DNA from: an uncultured Candidatus Melainabacteria bacterium
Lineage (GTDB): Bacteria > Cyanobacteriota > Vampirovibrionia > Gastranaerophilales > Gastranaerophilaceae
Reading direction: 5' to 3'
Assembly (NCBI GenBank): GCA_947364235.1
Contig: CANARY010000005.1
Location: forward strand, 124,001-188,000
DNA: 64,000 nt
Shown: positions 24,986-33,989 of the stretch, one piece after another
Layout of the letters: each line of letters starts with the position of its first letter
Numbering within the stretch: the first letter of the stretch is position 1
Position numbers and translations under genes: made by a program
Notes under the pieces: generated by a model
Seen by the model: only the letters and a program-made list of their open reading frames with translations
Databases searched by the model: none
What the model was told of the DNA's origin: nothing

Positions 24986-25014
24986 AAAAAGCGGCTATGA
25001 ATGCCGCTTTTTTT
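24986..25014. terminator. Bidirectional terminator between glmU and the glycosyltransferase
   Basis: AAAGCGGC-TATGAAT-GCCGCTTT flanked by A and T runs, between two convergent genes and touching both stop codons. Confidence 0.85.
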
Positions 25015-25690
25015 AAAACCTGTATTTAATCAAAGCCCATATCGCTTGAACGCCGTCTTTCCAGCCGATTTTCTTACCTTCTTCGTTTGTGCGTGCATTA
25101 TATGAAATTGGTACTTCCATAAATTTTACCCCTCGTTTTAAAACTTTAGCTGTAATTTCCGGCTCAAAATCAAATTTATTAGACTCGATTGTAATGTCTT
25201 TGATTACATCAGCTCTGAAAGCTTTGTAACACGTTTCCATATCGGTAAGGTAAGTGCCATACAAAATTCGCGTCATAAGAGAGAGAGCAACATTAGCTAA
25301 ATAACTCATAAGTAAAAATTTACCGCTGTTTCTTGTATCTGCAAGCCTTGAACCATAAACAACATCAGCAGCACCTGTTGTTATAAGATTTACAAGAGGT
25401 TTATAATCTTCCGGATTATATTCCAAATCAGCATCTTGAATAATAATTACATCTCCGTCAGCTGCGTTTAAACCGGTTCTTAAAGCTGCCCCTTTGCCCA
25501 TGTTCTGCTTATGATATAAAACTTTATAAGGAAGTCCTGCGTAAAGTTCACGCGTCCCGTCTGTTGAAAAATCATCAATCAGAATAATTTCTTTTTCCAA
25601 GCCGAAGTCAACCTTTTCAATCTGCTTTAAAATTTCAAGCAGTGAATTTTTTTCATTATAAACAGGTACAAGTATTGAAATCTTATTCAT
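25013..25690 (-). CDS. Family 2 glycosyltransferase (dolichol-P-mannose synthase-like)
   Basis: A 225-residue GT-A enzyme without membrane helices. It has ISILVPVYNEKNSLLEIL, IDDFSTDGTREL, GKGAALRTGLNAADGDVIIIQDADLEYNPED (catalytic DxD-like QDAD), and VVYGSRL, all typical of polyprenyl-phosphate sugar transferases of the DPM1 type. It would move a sugar from a nucleotide to a lipid carrier for envelope or flagellin glycans (inference). GGGGAGC precedes the ATG. Monocistronic, divergent from the signalling operon. Confidence 0.88.
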   Translation of the reverse strand: MNKISILVPVYNEKNSLLEILKQIEKVDFGLEKEIILIDDFSTDGTRELYAGLPYKVLYHKQNMGKGAALRTGLNAADGDVIIIQDADLEYNPEDYKPLVNLITTGAADVVYGSRLADTRNSGKFLLMSYLANVALSLMTRILYGTYLTDMETCYKAFRADVIKDITIESNKFDFEPEITAKVLKRGVKFMEVPISYNARTNEEGKKIGWKDGVQAIWALIKYRF

Positions 25691-25714
25691 GTAAGCTCCC
25701 CAAATAATTAATTG

Positions 25715-25743
25715 TTGTCTGCAAACGAATTTTATTATATTAT
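25715..25743 (+). promoter_or_regulatory. Promoter of the HD-GYP signalling operon
   Basis: TTGTCT, a 17-nt spacer and TATTAT, about 22 nt before the start codon; the leader holds GAGAGGG. Confidence 0.5.
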
Positions 25744-25765
25744 AAAATAAACAAGAGAGGGTGAA

Positions 25766-27433
25766 ATGACTTTAGAAAATTTTATTTATGAGTCAGTTTC
25801 AGAAATACTCGACGGCGGGTATGAAGAAGTAAAAGAAGTTATTGAAAAACACAAAGATATTTACAAAGATGACACTGCTATATGTTTTAGCCTGCTTGCG
25901 CTGGGTGCTTTTTTAAAAAAAGATTATAACAGTTTTTATCAGTTCATGAATGATGCAGATTTTCTTGTTGATCAAGCAGAAAGTACAATCACCAAAATAT
26001 TGCATGAAATGATACTTGGATTTGTTAATTTTTCAGAAAAAAATACGGCACTTTATGCAATCAATTACAATAAAGCGCGAAAACTTTCTATTAAAAATCA
26101 AAGAACAGATTTCTTTGAAAAAATGAATAAACTTCTAAAATGTCCTCCAATAAGTCATTATAATAACCATAACCAGACTAAAGATCCTCTTATAGCACTG
26201 GTTAATATAGGTCAGGCTGTTGCAGCAGAAAAAAATATTAATTTATTAATAAAAACAATCGCAGAAGAAACTAAAACAGCTTTAAATGCTGATAGATGCA
26301 CTGTTTATCTTTATGATAAAGATAAACATGAGCTTTATTCTAAAGTTGCAACCGGCTTAGATATAAAAGAGCTAAGGATACCTGCTGATAAAGGACTTGC
26401 CGGACATGTTATGCAGACAGGCGAAACTATTAATATAAAAGATGCATACAGCGATAAACGATTCAATTCTGATGTAGATAAGAAAACAGGTTACAGAACA
26501 AAAACAATTCTTTGCATGCCGATAAAAAACTTTACTCAGGAAATTATAGGCGTATTTCAGGTTCTTAACAAATTCGATGAATACTTTACTCCTGATGATG
26601 AAGACTTACTTGTTGCAATCGCTTCAAGCGCAGGCATTTCTCTGGAAAATGCACAGCTGTTTGAAAGGCAGAGAAAACTTTTAGAAGAACAAAAAGTTGT
26701 ATTAGACAGCTTTATTGAAACATTAGCAACATCCATTGATGCACGCGATAAAATCACATCTGGTCATTCTTCCAGGGTAAAAATGTATGCATCTTTGATT
26801 GCTCAAGAATTTGGCATGGAAAAAAATGATTTATATATTCTTGAAAAAGCTGCCGCACTTCATGATATCGGGAAAATAGGCATAAGAGATTCAGTCCTTC
26901 AAAAAGAAGGAAAGCTTACACCGGAAGAATATAAACACATTCAGCAGCACGTAGAAATCACGCATCATATCTTAGAAAAAATTCACATGTCAAAGGATTT
27001 TCAAGAAATTACAGAAATTGCCTGCTCTCACCACGAAAAATTTGACGGCAGCGGTTATTACAGACATCTTAAAGGCGAAGATATTCCATTTGGCGGCAGA
27101 ATACTTGCGGTATCTGATGTTTTTGATGCAATAACTTCAAAAAGGCATTACCGTGACAAGATGCCGATTGAAAAAGTTATTGATATCATTAAAAACGGAG
27201 CAGGTACACATTTTGACCCGCTTGTTGTAGAAAAATTCCTTGATATAAAACTTAACAAAATAGTCGATGTTTTTACAACCGAAAACTACATGACTATTGA
27301 AAAAGAAGATTTAAAAACTTTAGAGAAATATAATCTACTTGATTTATATTACTCAATAGTAAATAATTGTAGTAACAAATTACTGCAAGTTTTTAATACT
27401 TATTATGTAGGCATTGATTTAGAGCATGAATAA
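25766..27433 (+). CDS. GAF-HD-GYP signalling protein, probable c-di-GMP phosphodiesterase
   Basis: A 555-residue cytosolic protein. An N-terminal helical region (1-145) precedes a GAF sensor domain (about 160-300, DRCTVYLYDKDKHEL, GLAGHVMQTGETINI, VLNKFDEYFTPDDEDLLVAIAS) and an HD-GYP domain (about 325-500): LHDIGKIGIRD, HVEITHHIL and HHEKFDGSGYYRHLKGEDIP. The signature GYP reads GYY here, with the metal-binding His/Asp set retained. Known HD-GYP enzymes hydrolyse cyclic di-GMP. Heads an operon with a TPR protein and two response regulators, next to motility genes. Confidence 0.88.
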   Translation: MTLENFIYESVSEILDGGYEEVKEVIEKHKDIYKDDTAICFSLLALGAFLKKDYNSFYQFMNDADFLVDQAESTITKILHEMILGFVNFSEKNTALYAINYNKARKLSIKNQRTDFFEKMNKLLKCPPISHYNNHNQTKDPLIALVNIGQAVAAEKNINLLIKTIAEETKTALNADRCTVYLYDKDKHELYSKVATGLDIKELRIPADKGLAGHVMQTGETINIKDAYSDKRFNSDVDKKTGYRTKTILCMPIKNFTQEIIGVFQVLNKFDEYFTPDDEDLLVAIASSAGISLENAQLFERQRKLLEEQKVVLDSFIETLATSIDARDKITSGHSSRVKMYASLIAQEFGMEKNDLYILEKAAALHDIGKIGIRDSVLQKEGKLTPEEYKHIQQHVEITHHILEKIHMSKDFQEITEIACSHHEKFDGSGYYRHLKGEDIPFGGRILAVSDVFDAITSKRHYRDKMPIEKVIDIIKNGAGTHFDPLVVEKFLDIKLNKIVDVFTTENYMTIEKEDLKTLEKYNLLDLYYSIVNNCSNKLLQVFNTYYVGIDLEHE

Positions 27434-28943
27434 AACATTACAAAAACTATTAATAGCTGCATTAATTCTTACAGGGGTATCATCTGTATCAGCTGAAGAA
27501 TCAAAACCTTTAAAAGTAAAGGCTGAAGCAAATGCTGCAAATATGGAAATGGTAGTAAAAGATAATTTTATTAAATCTAAATACGCTTCTGCTGAAAATA
27601 GATTTGCCCAGAGTAATGTTAAAGCATCTTATGATGATTTCAATGACCTCATTCAAAGAGCTTCGCACGAAGATTATGTATTTCTTGTATACGGTATAAA
27701 AATGGCTGAATATGGCTTTTTTGACCTAACAAATGACTTATTGACAAAGCTGGATAAAAACGGATTTACTGACTCGTATATTAAAGACATCAAAAGGTTT
27801 TATTACCCTTCTTCAATGGTCAGCCAGCGTGATTTAATATATCTTGCAGATGCTTATTCCAATATCGTTTACAACAATATGGCAATAGAAACTACTTCTG
27901 AGCTTTTAAACAGCAATCAAGCAAGTGAAAGCGATTATAAAAATTATTTAATCGCACTTGGATATTACAAATCTAACAACCTTGCACAAGCTTTGAAATA
28001 CATTAACAATGCGATTGTTGAGAATGATACAAATGTAAATTATTTATCTTTAAAAGCAAAAATTCTGGCAGATTCAAATAAGCCGAAACAAGCACTTAAA
28101 ACTCTTGAAAAAATCAAAAAAACAGAATTTTTAACTCTGGACTTTCAGAAAAAAATTCGAGCAATAGAAGAATATGTTCTTTACAAAACATCAAAAGATG
28201 ATCCTTTAAAAGATTACCACCTTGCATATTATTATCATTTACAGGAAAAAAGCCTTCTTGCTGCAAAAGTGCTTCAATCATCTGTATTACAGGCAAAACA
28301 ATACAGTCCGTTAATATTCTCGCTTCTTGGCAAAATTTATTATGATAATGATGATGCTCAAAAAGGAGAAGAGTTTGCATCAAGAGCGTATAGAGAAGAT
28401 AGAAACAATTATCTGGCTGTTATTACTCTTGCTGATTTGAACTATGAAAACAGAAAGTTTGAAGATGCTTTAAAATATTACCAAAAAGCAAGAAAATTAA
28501 CTAAAGACATTGAACCTTCTGTAGGACTTGCAAAAACTTATCTAGCTTTAGAAAAAGACAAAAAATCGAAGAAAATCTATGAAAAACTTTTGAAAAAATA
28601 CGAAAGTAATGAAGCTTTACTTGTTGATTCTCTTCAAGTGTTCCCATATAAAGCAGATGATTATCTTCCAAAAGTTGCAGCAATAGACATTTCAAACAAT
28701 GAAATCTGGCTTGGACTTGCAAATCTGGCAATCAGAGACAAAAATTTTACACAAGCAGCAGCATATCTTAATAACTCATATTATATAGATTCAAATAATT
28801 TTAAATATTATTATTACCTTAGCCTTGTTCTCAGGGCAAAAGGAGATATAGAACTTGCTAATCAGTCTTTAATCAGATGCTCTGCTTTAAATTCTGATTA
28901 TGCAGCAGATGTAAATCCGGGGCATAGTGTGTATGAAAAGTAA
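27426..28943 (+). CDS. Secreted TPR-repeat protein
   Basis: A 505-residue protein with a Sec signal peptide (MNKTLQKLLIAALILTGVSSVSA) and a mature chain of tetratricopeptide-like helices (for example NLAQALKYINNAIVENDTNVNYLSLKAKILAD, KKSLLAAK-type units, KFEDALKYYQKARKLTKD, NFTQAAAYLNNSYYIDSNNF). It is probably periplasmic and a protein-protein scaffold. The ATG overlaps the stop codon of the HD-GYP gene by 8 nt, and its end overlaps the first response regulator, so all are translationally coupled. Specific partner unknown. Confidence 0.85.
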   Translation: MNKTLQKLLIAALILTGVSSVSAEESKPLKVKAEANAANMEMVVKDNFIKSKYASAENRFAQSNVKASYDDFNDLIQRASHEDYVFLVYGIKMAEYGFFDLTNDLLTKLDKNGFTDSYIKDIKRFYYPSSMVSQRDLIYLADAYSNIVYNNMAIETTSELLNSNQASESDYKNYLIALGYYKSNNLAQALKYINNAIVENDTNVNYLSLKAKILADSNKPKQALKTLEKIKKTEFLTLDFQKKIRAIEEYVLYKTSKDDPLKDYHLAYYYHLQEKSLLAAKVLQSSVLQAKQYSPLIFSLLGKIYYDNDDAQKGEEFASRAYREDRNNYLAVITLADLNYENRKFEDALKYYQKARKLTKDIEPSVGLAKTYLALEKDKKSKKIYEKLLKKYESNEALLVDSLQVFPYKADDYLPKVAAIDISNNEIWLGLANLAIRDKNFTQAAAYLNNSYYIDSNNFKYYYYLSLVLRAKGDIELANQSLIRCSALNSDYAADVNPGHSVYEK

Positions 28944-29580
28944 CATTTTAATTGTAGAAGACCATGAGTTAACCAGATTCGGACTTAAGACAGCTTTTGA
29001 AGCATGCGATTTTATTGAAAAAATTTATGAAGTAGAGTCTGCAGAAAAAGGTATTGATATTGCTTCTTCTAACGAAATAAACTTGATAATCATGGACTTG
29101 GGGCTTCCTGGCATGAACGGAATTGAAGCAACCAGACAAGTTAAAGATTTAAACAAAGATATAAAAATTGTTGTATTAACTTCACACAATGATGAACAAG
29201 AAGTTCTAAACAGCTTAAAAGCAGGAGCAAATGCTTATTGTTCGAAAGAAATTAACCCTAAAAGGCTTATTCAGGTTGTTCAATCTGTTTTAGACGGAGC
29301 AGCATGGTTTGATCCTTCTATTTCACATATTGTATTAGAAGCTGCAACAAAATCTCAGAGTACAAGTTCTTCTAAGCCTGAAAAAAACTACAGTTTAACT
29401 TCACGCGAAACCCAGATTTTAAAACTTATTACAGAAGGTTACAGCAATATTGAAATAGCTAAAGAACTTTTCGTAAGTATTAATACAACAAAAGCGCATG
29501 TGGCAAGCATATTGCAAAAACTGGAAGTAGATGATAGACTACAAGCAGCACTTAAAGCTTTAAAAGAAAGATTGGTTTAA
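28933..29580 (+). CDS. NarL/LuxR-type response regulator
   Basis: A 215-residue regulator. The receiver domain (1-120) has the acidic pair ED, the phosphoacceptor Asp in IIMDLGLPGMNG, the conserved Thr in VVLTS and Lys in CSKEI. A linker leads to a LuxR helix-turn-helix (YSLTSRETQILKLITEGYSNIEIAKELFVSINTTKAHVASILQKL). I prefer the ATG at 28933 over a GTG two codons earlier. No histidine kinase is encoded nearby, so the phosphodonor is unknown. It is followed 3 nt later by a second regulator. Confidence 0.92.
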   Translation: MKSNILIVEDHELTRFGLKTAFEACDFIEKIYEVESAEKGIDIASSNEINLIIMDLGLPGMNGIEATRQVKDLNKDIKIVVLTSHNDEQEVLNSLKAGANAYCSKEINPKRLIQVVQSVLDGAAWFDPSISHIVLEAATKSQSTSSSKPEKNYSLTSRETQILKLITEGYSNIEIAKELFVSINTTKAHVASILQKLEVDDRLQAALKALKERLV

Positions 29581-29583
29581 CGA

Positions 29584-30204
29584 ATGGATGGAATCGCTTC
29601 AATACTTGTGGTTGATGATAACCCGAAATACTTAGCAGATGCACTTCCTATGTACGGATACGATGTAACTGTTGCAGAAGACGGGCTTGAAGCTTTAAAA
29701 ATCCTTGAACAAAAAGAAGGAGCTTTTGATTTAATCCTGCTTGATGTTATGATGCCTAACATGGATGGCTGGGATACTTTAAAAGCCATCAGAAGCAATA
29801 AGAAAATTAAATATATACCTGTAATTATGATTACAGCTGTAAGCGAAGACCAAAAAGTTGTTTCAGGCTTAAGAATAGGTGCTGATGATTATGTTGTAAA
29901 ACCTTTTATTCTGCCAAATCTTCTTGCAAGAATTGAAGCAGTGCTAAGAAGATGCGAATGGCAGAAAGAATCAGCGCCAAAACAGGAAATCAACAAAAAT
30001 GTGAATATAGATGCTCTTACTCCTAAAGAAAAAGAAGTTCTCGCACTTGCTGCAAAAGGAGCAAGTAACCAAGAAATTGCAGATAAATTATGCGTAAGAG
30101 ACGTAACTGTAAAAACGCATTTGAATAGTATTTTTAAGAAGCTAAAAGTTTCAAATAGAACGCAGGCTGTTTTGCTTGCAATGCAGATAAATTTAATTAA
30201 TTAA
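29584..30204 (+). CDS. Response regulator with OmpR-like receiver and LuxR HTH
   Basis: A 206-residue regulator. The receiver has VVDDN, LLDVMMPNMDGWD (phosphoacceptor), MITA and VVKPF, closer to PhoB/OmpR-type receivers than to NarL, yet the output is a LuxR helix-turn-helix (LTPKEKEVLALAAKGASNQEIADKLCVRDVTVKTHLNSIFKKLKVSNRTQA). Such combinations are common in Cyanobacteria (family knowledge). Two regulators in tandem suggest joint or competing control of target promoters. Lies 12 nt before the pentapeptide gene. Confidence 0.92.
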   Translation: MDGIASILVVDDNPKYLADALPMYGYDVTVAEDGLEALKILEQKEGAFDLILLDVMMPNMDGWDTLKAIRSNKKIKYIPVIMITAVSEDQKVVSGLRIGADDYVVKPFILPNLLARIEAVLRRCEWQKESAPKQEINKNVNIDALTPKEKEVLALAAKGASNQEIADKLCVRDVTVKTHLNSIFKKLKVSNRTQAVLLAMQINLIN

Positions 30205-30216
30205 AAGGAAAAATCA

Positions 30217-30738
30217 ATGTTATCAAAAGAAGAATTAGTAAACCTTGTATTAACTGATGTCGAAGCGTTCAATCAGGAAGTAAAAAGCGGAAACGTAGAT
30301 TTAAGCGAAACAGATTTTAGCGGCTCAAACATTGAAGGAGCTGAGTTTGTGAATGTTGATTTAACATCTTCATCTTTTGCTGATGCACATCTTACAGAAG
30401 TAAAATTTGATTGCAGCGACTTAACTTCTGTTGATTTTACAAGAGCAAATATCATTGAGTGTACTTTTAACGAAGCAGTTTTAAACGGAACAGACTTCAG
30501 CTATTCAAAAGTTGATTACAGTAATTTTTCCGATGCAGATATGGCAGGTTCAATATTCCAAGGAGCAGAACTTACAAACACAGATTTTTCTATGTCAGAA
30601 AACTTAAGTGCATGCAGGTTTGACGAAGATACTGTTTGGCCTGATAATGAATATCTGCCGGAAGAATTTGACTCCAGCTGCTCTTCTGACTTGTCATCAT
30701 TACAAGATGAAGACGATTTTCAGCAGTCTGACTATTAG
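30217..30738 (+). CDS. Pentapeptide-repeat protein
   Basis: A 173-residue protein with about 20 pentapeptide units A(D/N)LxX-like (LSETDFSGSNIEGAEFVNVDLT, ANIIECTFNEAVLNGTDF), which stack into a right-handed quadrilateral beta helix between residues about 25 and 135. The C-terminal tail is acidic (DSSCSSDLSSLQDEDDFQQ). There is no signal peptide. Function of such proteins ranges from DNA mimicry to unknown. Last gene of the signalling operon; it converges with the next gene by a 4-nt overlap. Confidence 0.9.
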   Translation: MLSKEELVNLVLTDVEAFNQEVKSGNVDLSETDFSGSNIEGAEFVNVDLTSSSFADAHLTEVKFDCSDLTSVDFTRANIIECTFNEAVLNGTDFSYSKVDYSNFSDADMAGSIFQGAELTNTDFSMSENLSACRFDEDTVWPDNEYLPEEFDSSCSSDLSSLQDEDDFQQSDY

Positions 30739-31382
30739 ATTAAAAAATCTATCTCAACTTCTTTAGATTTTACAGGTGTGTAATTTGTTTCAGCTTGTAA
30801 TTTTTTAAACTGCGGAATAATATGCCTTTTAGGACATTTCATTGAAATATACCTTTCACCGGCTTTTCCCGGATAGAATCCTTTTTCTTTATATTTTGAA
30901 ACAAGGTCAAAAGCGCTATTAAGCATAGCTTCCAAAACTATTTGTCTAGGCTTTGAAGTTTTGGCATTTTGAAACAGCTGGCAAAATAACGTACTTCCGG
31001 CATAATTCACCTTTTCGTTAACCCCAACTGGAATAGAAGAAATTCCTAATAGATTAATTGTTCTTCCTTCTTTTTGAACAGCCATAATACCGCATGGTTT
31101 TTGTCCGCTTACTGCAAGATATTTTTTTATGGATTTATCTAAAGCAGCATTAATTGTAAAATTTAACACATCCTGCCAGCTTTTAGCATCATGCTCTGCT
31201 AAATCCGGCATAAGTTCAGGAATATTTATTTTATCTCTCAATTTTTCTAAAAATTTTGTATCTTTAGAAGAAAGCTCATACAAATCAATATGGGTACTCT
31301 TGCTGTTAAATATGTTTTTGGCAAGTGCAATCTTTCTGGCTTGAAAGTTTAAATTATTTGAATTTGAAATTTGCATACGCAA
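30735..31382 (-). CDS. Unknown protein with N-terminal LNFQARK motif
   Basis: I do not recognise this 215-residue protein with confidence; the middle (about 85-165, PCGIMAVQKEGRTINLLGISSIPV and STLFCQLF) has a loose resemblance to GNAT acyltransferases. Near the N-terminus, NNLNFQARK (residues 9-17) matches a short tag seen in several proteins of this window. No signal peptide. The start could be TTG at 31382 (AGGG spaced 7 nt) or ATG at 31376. Lys/Arg-rich at the C-terminus. Own transcription unit. Confidence 0.65.
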   Translation of the reverse strand: MRMQISNSNNLNFQARKIALAKNIFNSKSTHIDLYELSSKDTKFLEKLRDKINIPELMPDLAEHDAKSWQDVLNFTINAALDKSIKKYLAVSGQKPCGIMAVQKEGRTINLLGISSIPVGVNEKVNYAGSTLFCQLFQNAKTSKPRQIVLEAMLNSAFDLVSKYKEKGFYPGKAGERYISMKCPKRHIIPQFKKLQAETNYTPVKSKEVEIDFLI

Positions 31383-31440
31383 ATATAAACCCTATAAAAA
31401 TAAAGAATTGCTCTGAGTTAATAAAAATTTACAATAGCTC

Positions 31441-31469
31441 TTGTCAAATCAAATCGTTTAAGGTACACT
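31441..31469 (+). promoter_or_regulatory. Promoter of rpmB
   Basis: TTGTCA, a 17-nt spacer and TACACT (31464-31469), about 34 nt before the ATG, with AAGGAAA as ribosome-binding region. Confidence 0.45.
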
Positions 31470-31503
31470 TATATTACACTGGTAGAAAGAAGGAAATATA
31501 ACA

Positions 31504-31695
31504 ATGTCAAAAAAATGTGAAGTATGCGGAAAAACTCCTATTAAAGCAGCTAAATTAACATTCTCTCATAAACAAATTGTAAAAAGACAATCTCCAAATT
31601 TACAAGATATTAGAGTTAATGTAAATGGTCAAACAAAGAAAATGACAGTTTGTACTTCTTGCTTAAAAGCAGGCAAAGTTCAAAAAGCTGTATAG
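31504..31695 (+). CDS. rpmB: 50S ribosomal protein L28
   Basis: A 63-residue L28 with the two Cys pairs CEVCGK and CTSC, which bind zinc in many bacteria, and the basic stretch KRQSPNLQDIRVNVNGQ. Monocistronic, with its own promoter and a strong terminator shared with the convergent tlyA gene. Confidence 0.95.
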   Translation: MSKKCEVCGKTPIKAAKLTFSHKQIVKRQSPNLQDIRVNVNGQTKKMTVCTSCLKAGKVQKAV

Positions 31696-31718
31696 TTTTT
31701 CTACAAACAAGGATTATT

Positions 31719-31749
31719 AAAAGAGCCGGTAAAATACCGGCTCTTTTTT
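31719..31749. terminator. Bidirectional terminator rpmB/tlyA
   Basis: AAAAGAGCCGGTA-AAA-TACCGGCTCTTTT with T runs on both strands; 13-bp perfect stem. Confidence 0.9.
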
Positions 31750-32581
31750 AATTAAGATTTATATGTGCCTGTTCAACAACATCCATAATCGAAATATCTA
31801 TTTCTTCAGCTTCCGTTGCAAACCAAACAAGGTATTCTATATTACCTGCAGGACCTTTGATTGAAGAGTACGTAAGGCCTTTTATTACATACCCAAGCTC
31901 TTTTATACATTCTAAAACATTTCCAATCACCATCTTGTGAATATTTTTGTCTTTAACAACTCCGCCTTTTTCAACAAGCTCTTTTCCTGCTTCAAACTGA
32001 GGTTTTATAAGGCAAATCATTTCATGAAATTCAGGACACATAAGCGTTTTTAAATTAGGCAGCACTTTTGTTAAAGAAATAAATGATAAATCAGAAACAA
32101 GCAAATCTGCAAACGGCTCATTTTCCGAATAAATATCCTCAACTCCGCAAATTTTAAGATTTGTTTTTTCGATAGTTTTAACCTGCTCAGAGCTTCTTAT
32201 TTTCCAATCCAATTGACCGTAACCAACATCTACTGCATAAACATACTTTGCACCGTTTTGCAAAAGGCAGTCAGTAAAACCTCCTGTAGAAGCTCCTGCA
32301 TCAAAACAAATTCTGTCTTTTACAACAACATCAAAACTTTCCAAAGCTTTTTTAAGCTTAAAACCGCCTCGAGAAACAAAAGGCATTGATTTGACTTTAA
32401 AATCATACTCTTTAGATGGATCAATCTGAAATCCTGCTTTTGTAATAACTTCGGTTCCAATCATAACATTACCGGCTAAAATTGCAGCGGAAGCTTTGCT
32501 TTTGTTTTCAAAAAAGCCCAAATCAACCAAAATTTTGTCTAAACGTTCTCGAGATTTACCCAATGATTTACCCCTTTTCAA
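31748..32581 (-). CDS. tlyA: TlyA-family rRNA 2'-O-methyltransferase
   Basis: A 277-residue protein with an N-terminal S4 RNA-binding domain (RLDKILVDLGFFENKSKASAAILAGNVMIG) and an FtsJ-like methyltransferase domain (VSRGGFKLKKALESF, CFDAGASTGGFTDCLLQNGAKYVYAVDVGYGQLDWK). In Mycobacterium TlyA methylates 16S and 23S rRNA at cytidines; the hemolysin label is historical. It overlaps the tatD stop codon by 4 nt. Confidence 0.93.
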   Translation of the reverse strand: MKRGKSLGKSRERLDKILVDLGFFENKSKASAAILAGNVMIGTEVITKAGFQIDPSKEYDFKVKSMPFVSRGGFKLKKALESFDVVVKDRICFDAGASTGGFTDCLLQNGAKYVYAVDVGYGQLDWKIRSSEQVKTIEKTNLKICGVEDIYSENEPFADLLVSDLSFISLTKVLPNLKTLMCPEFHEMICLIKPQFEAGKELVEKGGVVKDKNIHKMVIGNVLECIKELGYVIKGLTYSSIKGPAGNIEYLVWFATEAEEIDISIMDVVEQAHINLN

Positions 32582-33342
32582 ATTTCAAAAAATCTTTCTG
32601 CATTCTCAGTCGTAATATCGATTATTTCTTCAACCGGCATATTTCTCAATTTTGCAATTTCTTCCGCGACATAATAAGTATAAGCCGGTGTATTCGGTTT
32701 ACCTCTAAATGGAACAGGTGTAAGGTACGGTGAATCAGTTTCCAAGACCAGCTTACCAAGAAGTACTTCCTGTGCAACTTCTTTCATTTTAACAGCGTTT
32801 TTAAAAGTCACAACCCCGCCTAACGCGATATACCAGCCTTGTTTTACGCATTCACGCATAAATTCTACGCTTCCTGAAAAGCAATGAAACAAGACCTTTG
32901 AGCCTTCATTATATGCTTTTAATAAATCAAAAGTATCTTTATGCGCTTCTCTATCATGAACAACAATAGGCAAATTTAATTTATTGGCAAGTTGAATTTG
33001 TTTTATAAAAACATCTTTTTGCAAATCAACAAATGACTTATCCCAGTAATAATCAAGCCCGATTTCACCGACAGCTTTAACTTTAGGATTTTTAGCATGT
33101 TCTACAAGCTTTTCTTCAACTTCAGAAGTATAAGTTTTAGCTTCAGAAGGAAAAATTCCAACCATTGCGTAAAAATCTGTATAAGCTTCAGCTGTTTCAA
33201 TAACTTTACTGAGAGTTCCAACTTCAACAGCAGGAATTAGAACTTTTTTAACATTATATTCTGCCATTTGCTTAATTGTTTCAGTTAAAGGCGCTTCAAG
33301 CATATCTATATGGGCATGCGTATCTATTAAATAATCTTTCAT
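32578..33342 (-). CDS. tatD: TatD-family metal-dependent hydrolase
   Basis: A 254-residue TIM-barrel amidohydrolase. Metal ligands are visible in DTHAHIDM (HxH), the Glu in AVGEIGLDYYWD, His in VVHDREAH and LFHCFSGS, and Asp in LETDSPYLTP. Family members are 3'-5' DNases or act on modified amino-acyl esters. Full length. Part of a minus-strand run pfkB, nuclease, tatD, tlyA. Confidence 0.93.
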   Translation of the reverse strand: MKDYLIDTHAHIDMLEAPLTETIKQMAEYNVKKVLIPAVEVGTLSKVIETAEAYTDFYAMVGIFPSEAKTYTSEVEEKLVEHAKNPKVKAVGEIGLDYYWDKSFVDLQKDVFIKQIQLANKLNLPIVVHDREAHKDTFDLLKAYNEGSKVLFHCFSGSVEFMRECVKQGWYIALGGVVTFKNAVKMKEVAQEVLLGKLVLETDSPYLTPVPFRGKPNTPAYTYYVAEEIAKLRNMPVEEIIDITTENAERFFEI

Positions 33343-33359
33343 AAAAGAATTATATCACG

Positions 33360-33983
33360 CTAAAAACAAACACATGAATATTCACACTTGCAATCTTTCT
33401 TTTTATTCGGAACTTCTTCTGTATTAATTTGTTCTAGTGTTTGCAGCAAGCGCATTTCATATTCTTGAGCAAGTTCCGGAGTACAAGAAATTTTAACTTC
33501 ATCCTTGTTTTTTAAATCTATATACACGAAATTAACTTTTTCTGTCTTAAAAAAAGCTCGAACAGCTAATATATAAATCATTGTCTGAAAATCAAATTTT
33601 GCATTTTTAGGAGCAGCGCCGGTTTTGTAATCAAGAATAAAGTATTCATCCTCTTTCTTAACAAGCGCATCAATACGTCCTCCAAAGAAAACTCCACCAA
33701 GCTTTACAGCAAGATTGTATTCAGTATTTACTACCTCATAAGAAAAATATTTTATACCTTTCAAGTACTCCCAAACCAGGCGCTCACGTTCAGTCAAAGA
33801 GTTTTCCATCTTATCAATATTTTCCCCTCGTAAATAATACGAAGCCAGAGCATGGATATTTTTACCAAACTCAAAAATATCATCATTAACAGGCATAGAA
33901 ATATTTTTTACGTATTTTAAATAGAACTTTTTTGCACAGATTTCATAAGTTTTAAGCATGTTTGGAGAATATTGAGTGAACAT
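33360..33983 (-). CDS. PD-(D/E)XK nuclease, Cas4/RecB-like with likely Fe-S cluster
   Basis: A 207-residue stand-alone nuclease. The start SPNMLKTYEICAKKFYLKY contains the first Cys (16) and motif of Cas4/AddB-like nucleases; the catalytic core is GRIDALVKKEDEYFILDYKTG (Asp and D-x-K), followed by FDFQTMIYILA, and the C-terminus has a Cys cluster CKCEYSCVC that would supply the other Fe-S ligands. No cas genes are nearby, so the role is probably DNA repair (inference). Its ATG lies 6 nt after the kinase stop codon. Confidence 0.85.
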   Translation of the reverse strand: MFTQYSPNMLKTYEICAKKFYLKYVKNISMPVNDDIFEFGKNIHALASYYLRGENIDKMENSLTERERLVWEYLKGIKYFSYEVVNTEYNLAVKLGGVFFGGRIDALVKKEDEYFILDYKTGAAPKNAKFDFQTMIYILAVRAFFKTEKVNFVYIDLKNKDEVKISCTPELAQEYEMRLLQTLEQINTEEVPNKKKDCKCEYSCVCF

Positions 33984-33989
33984 TTGCTC

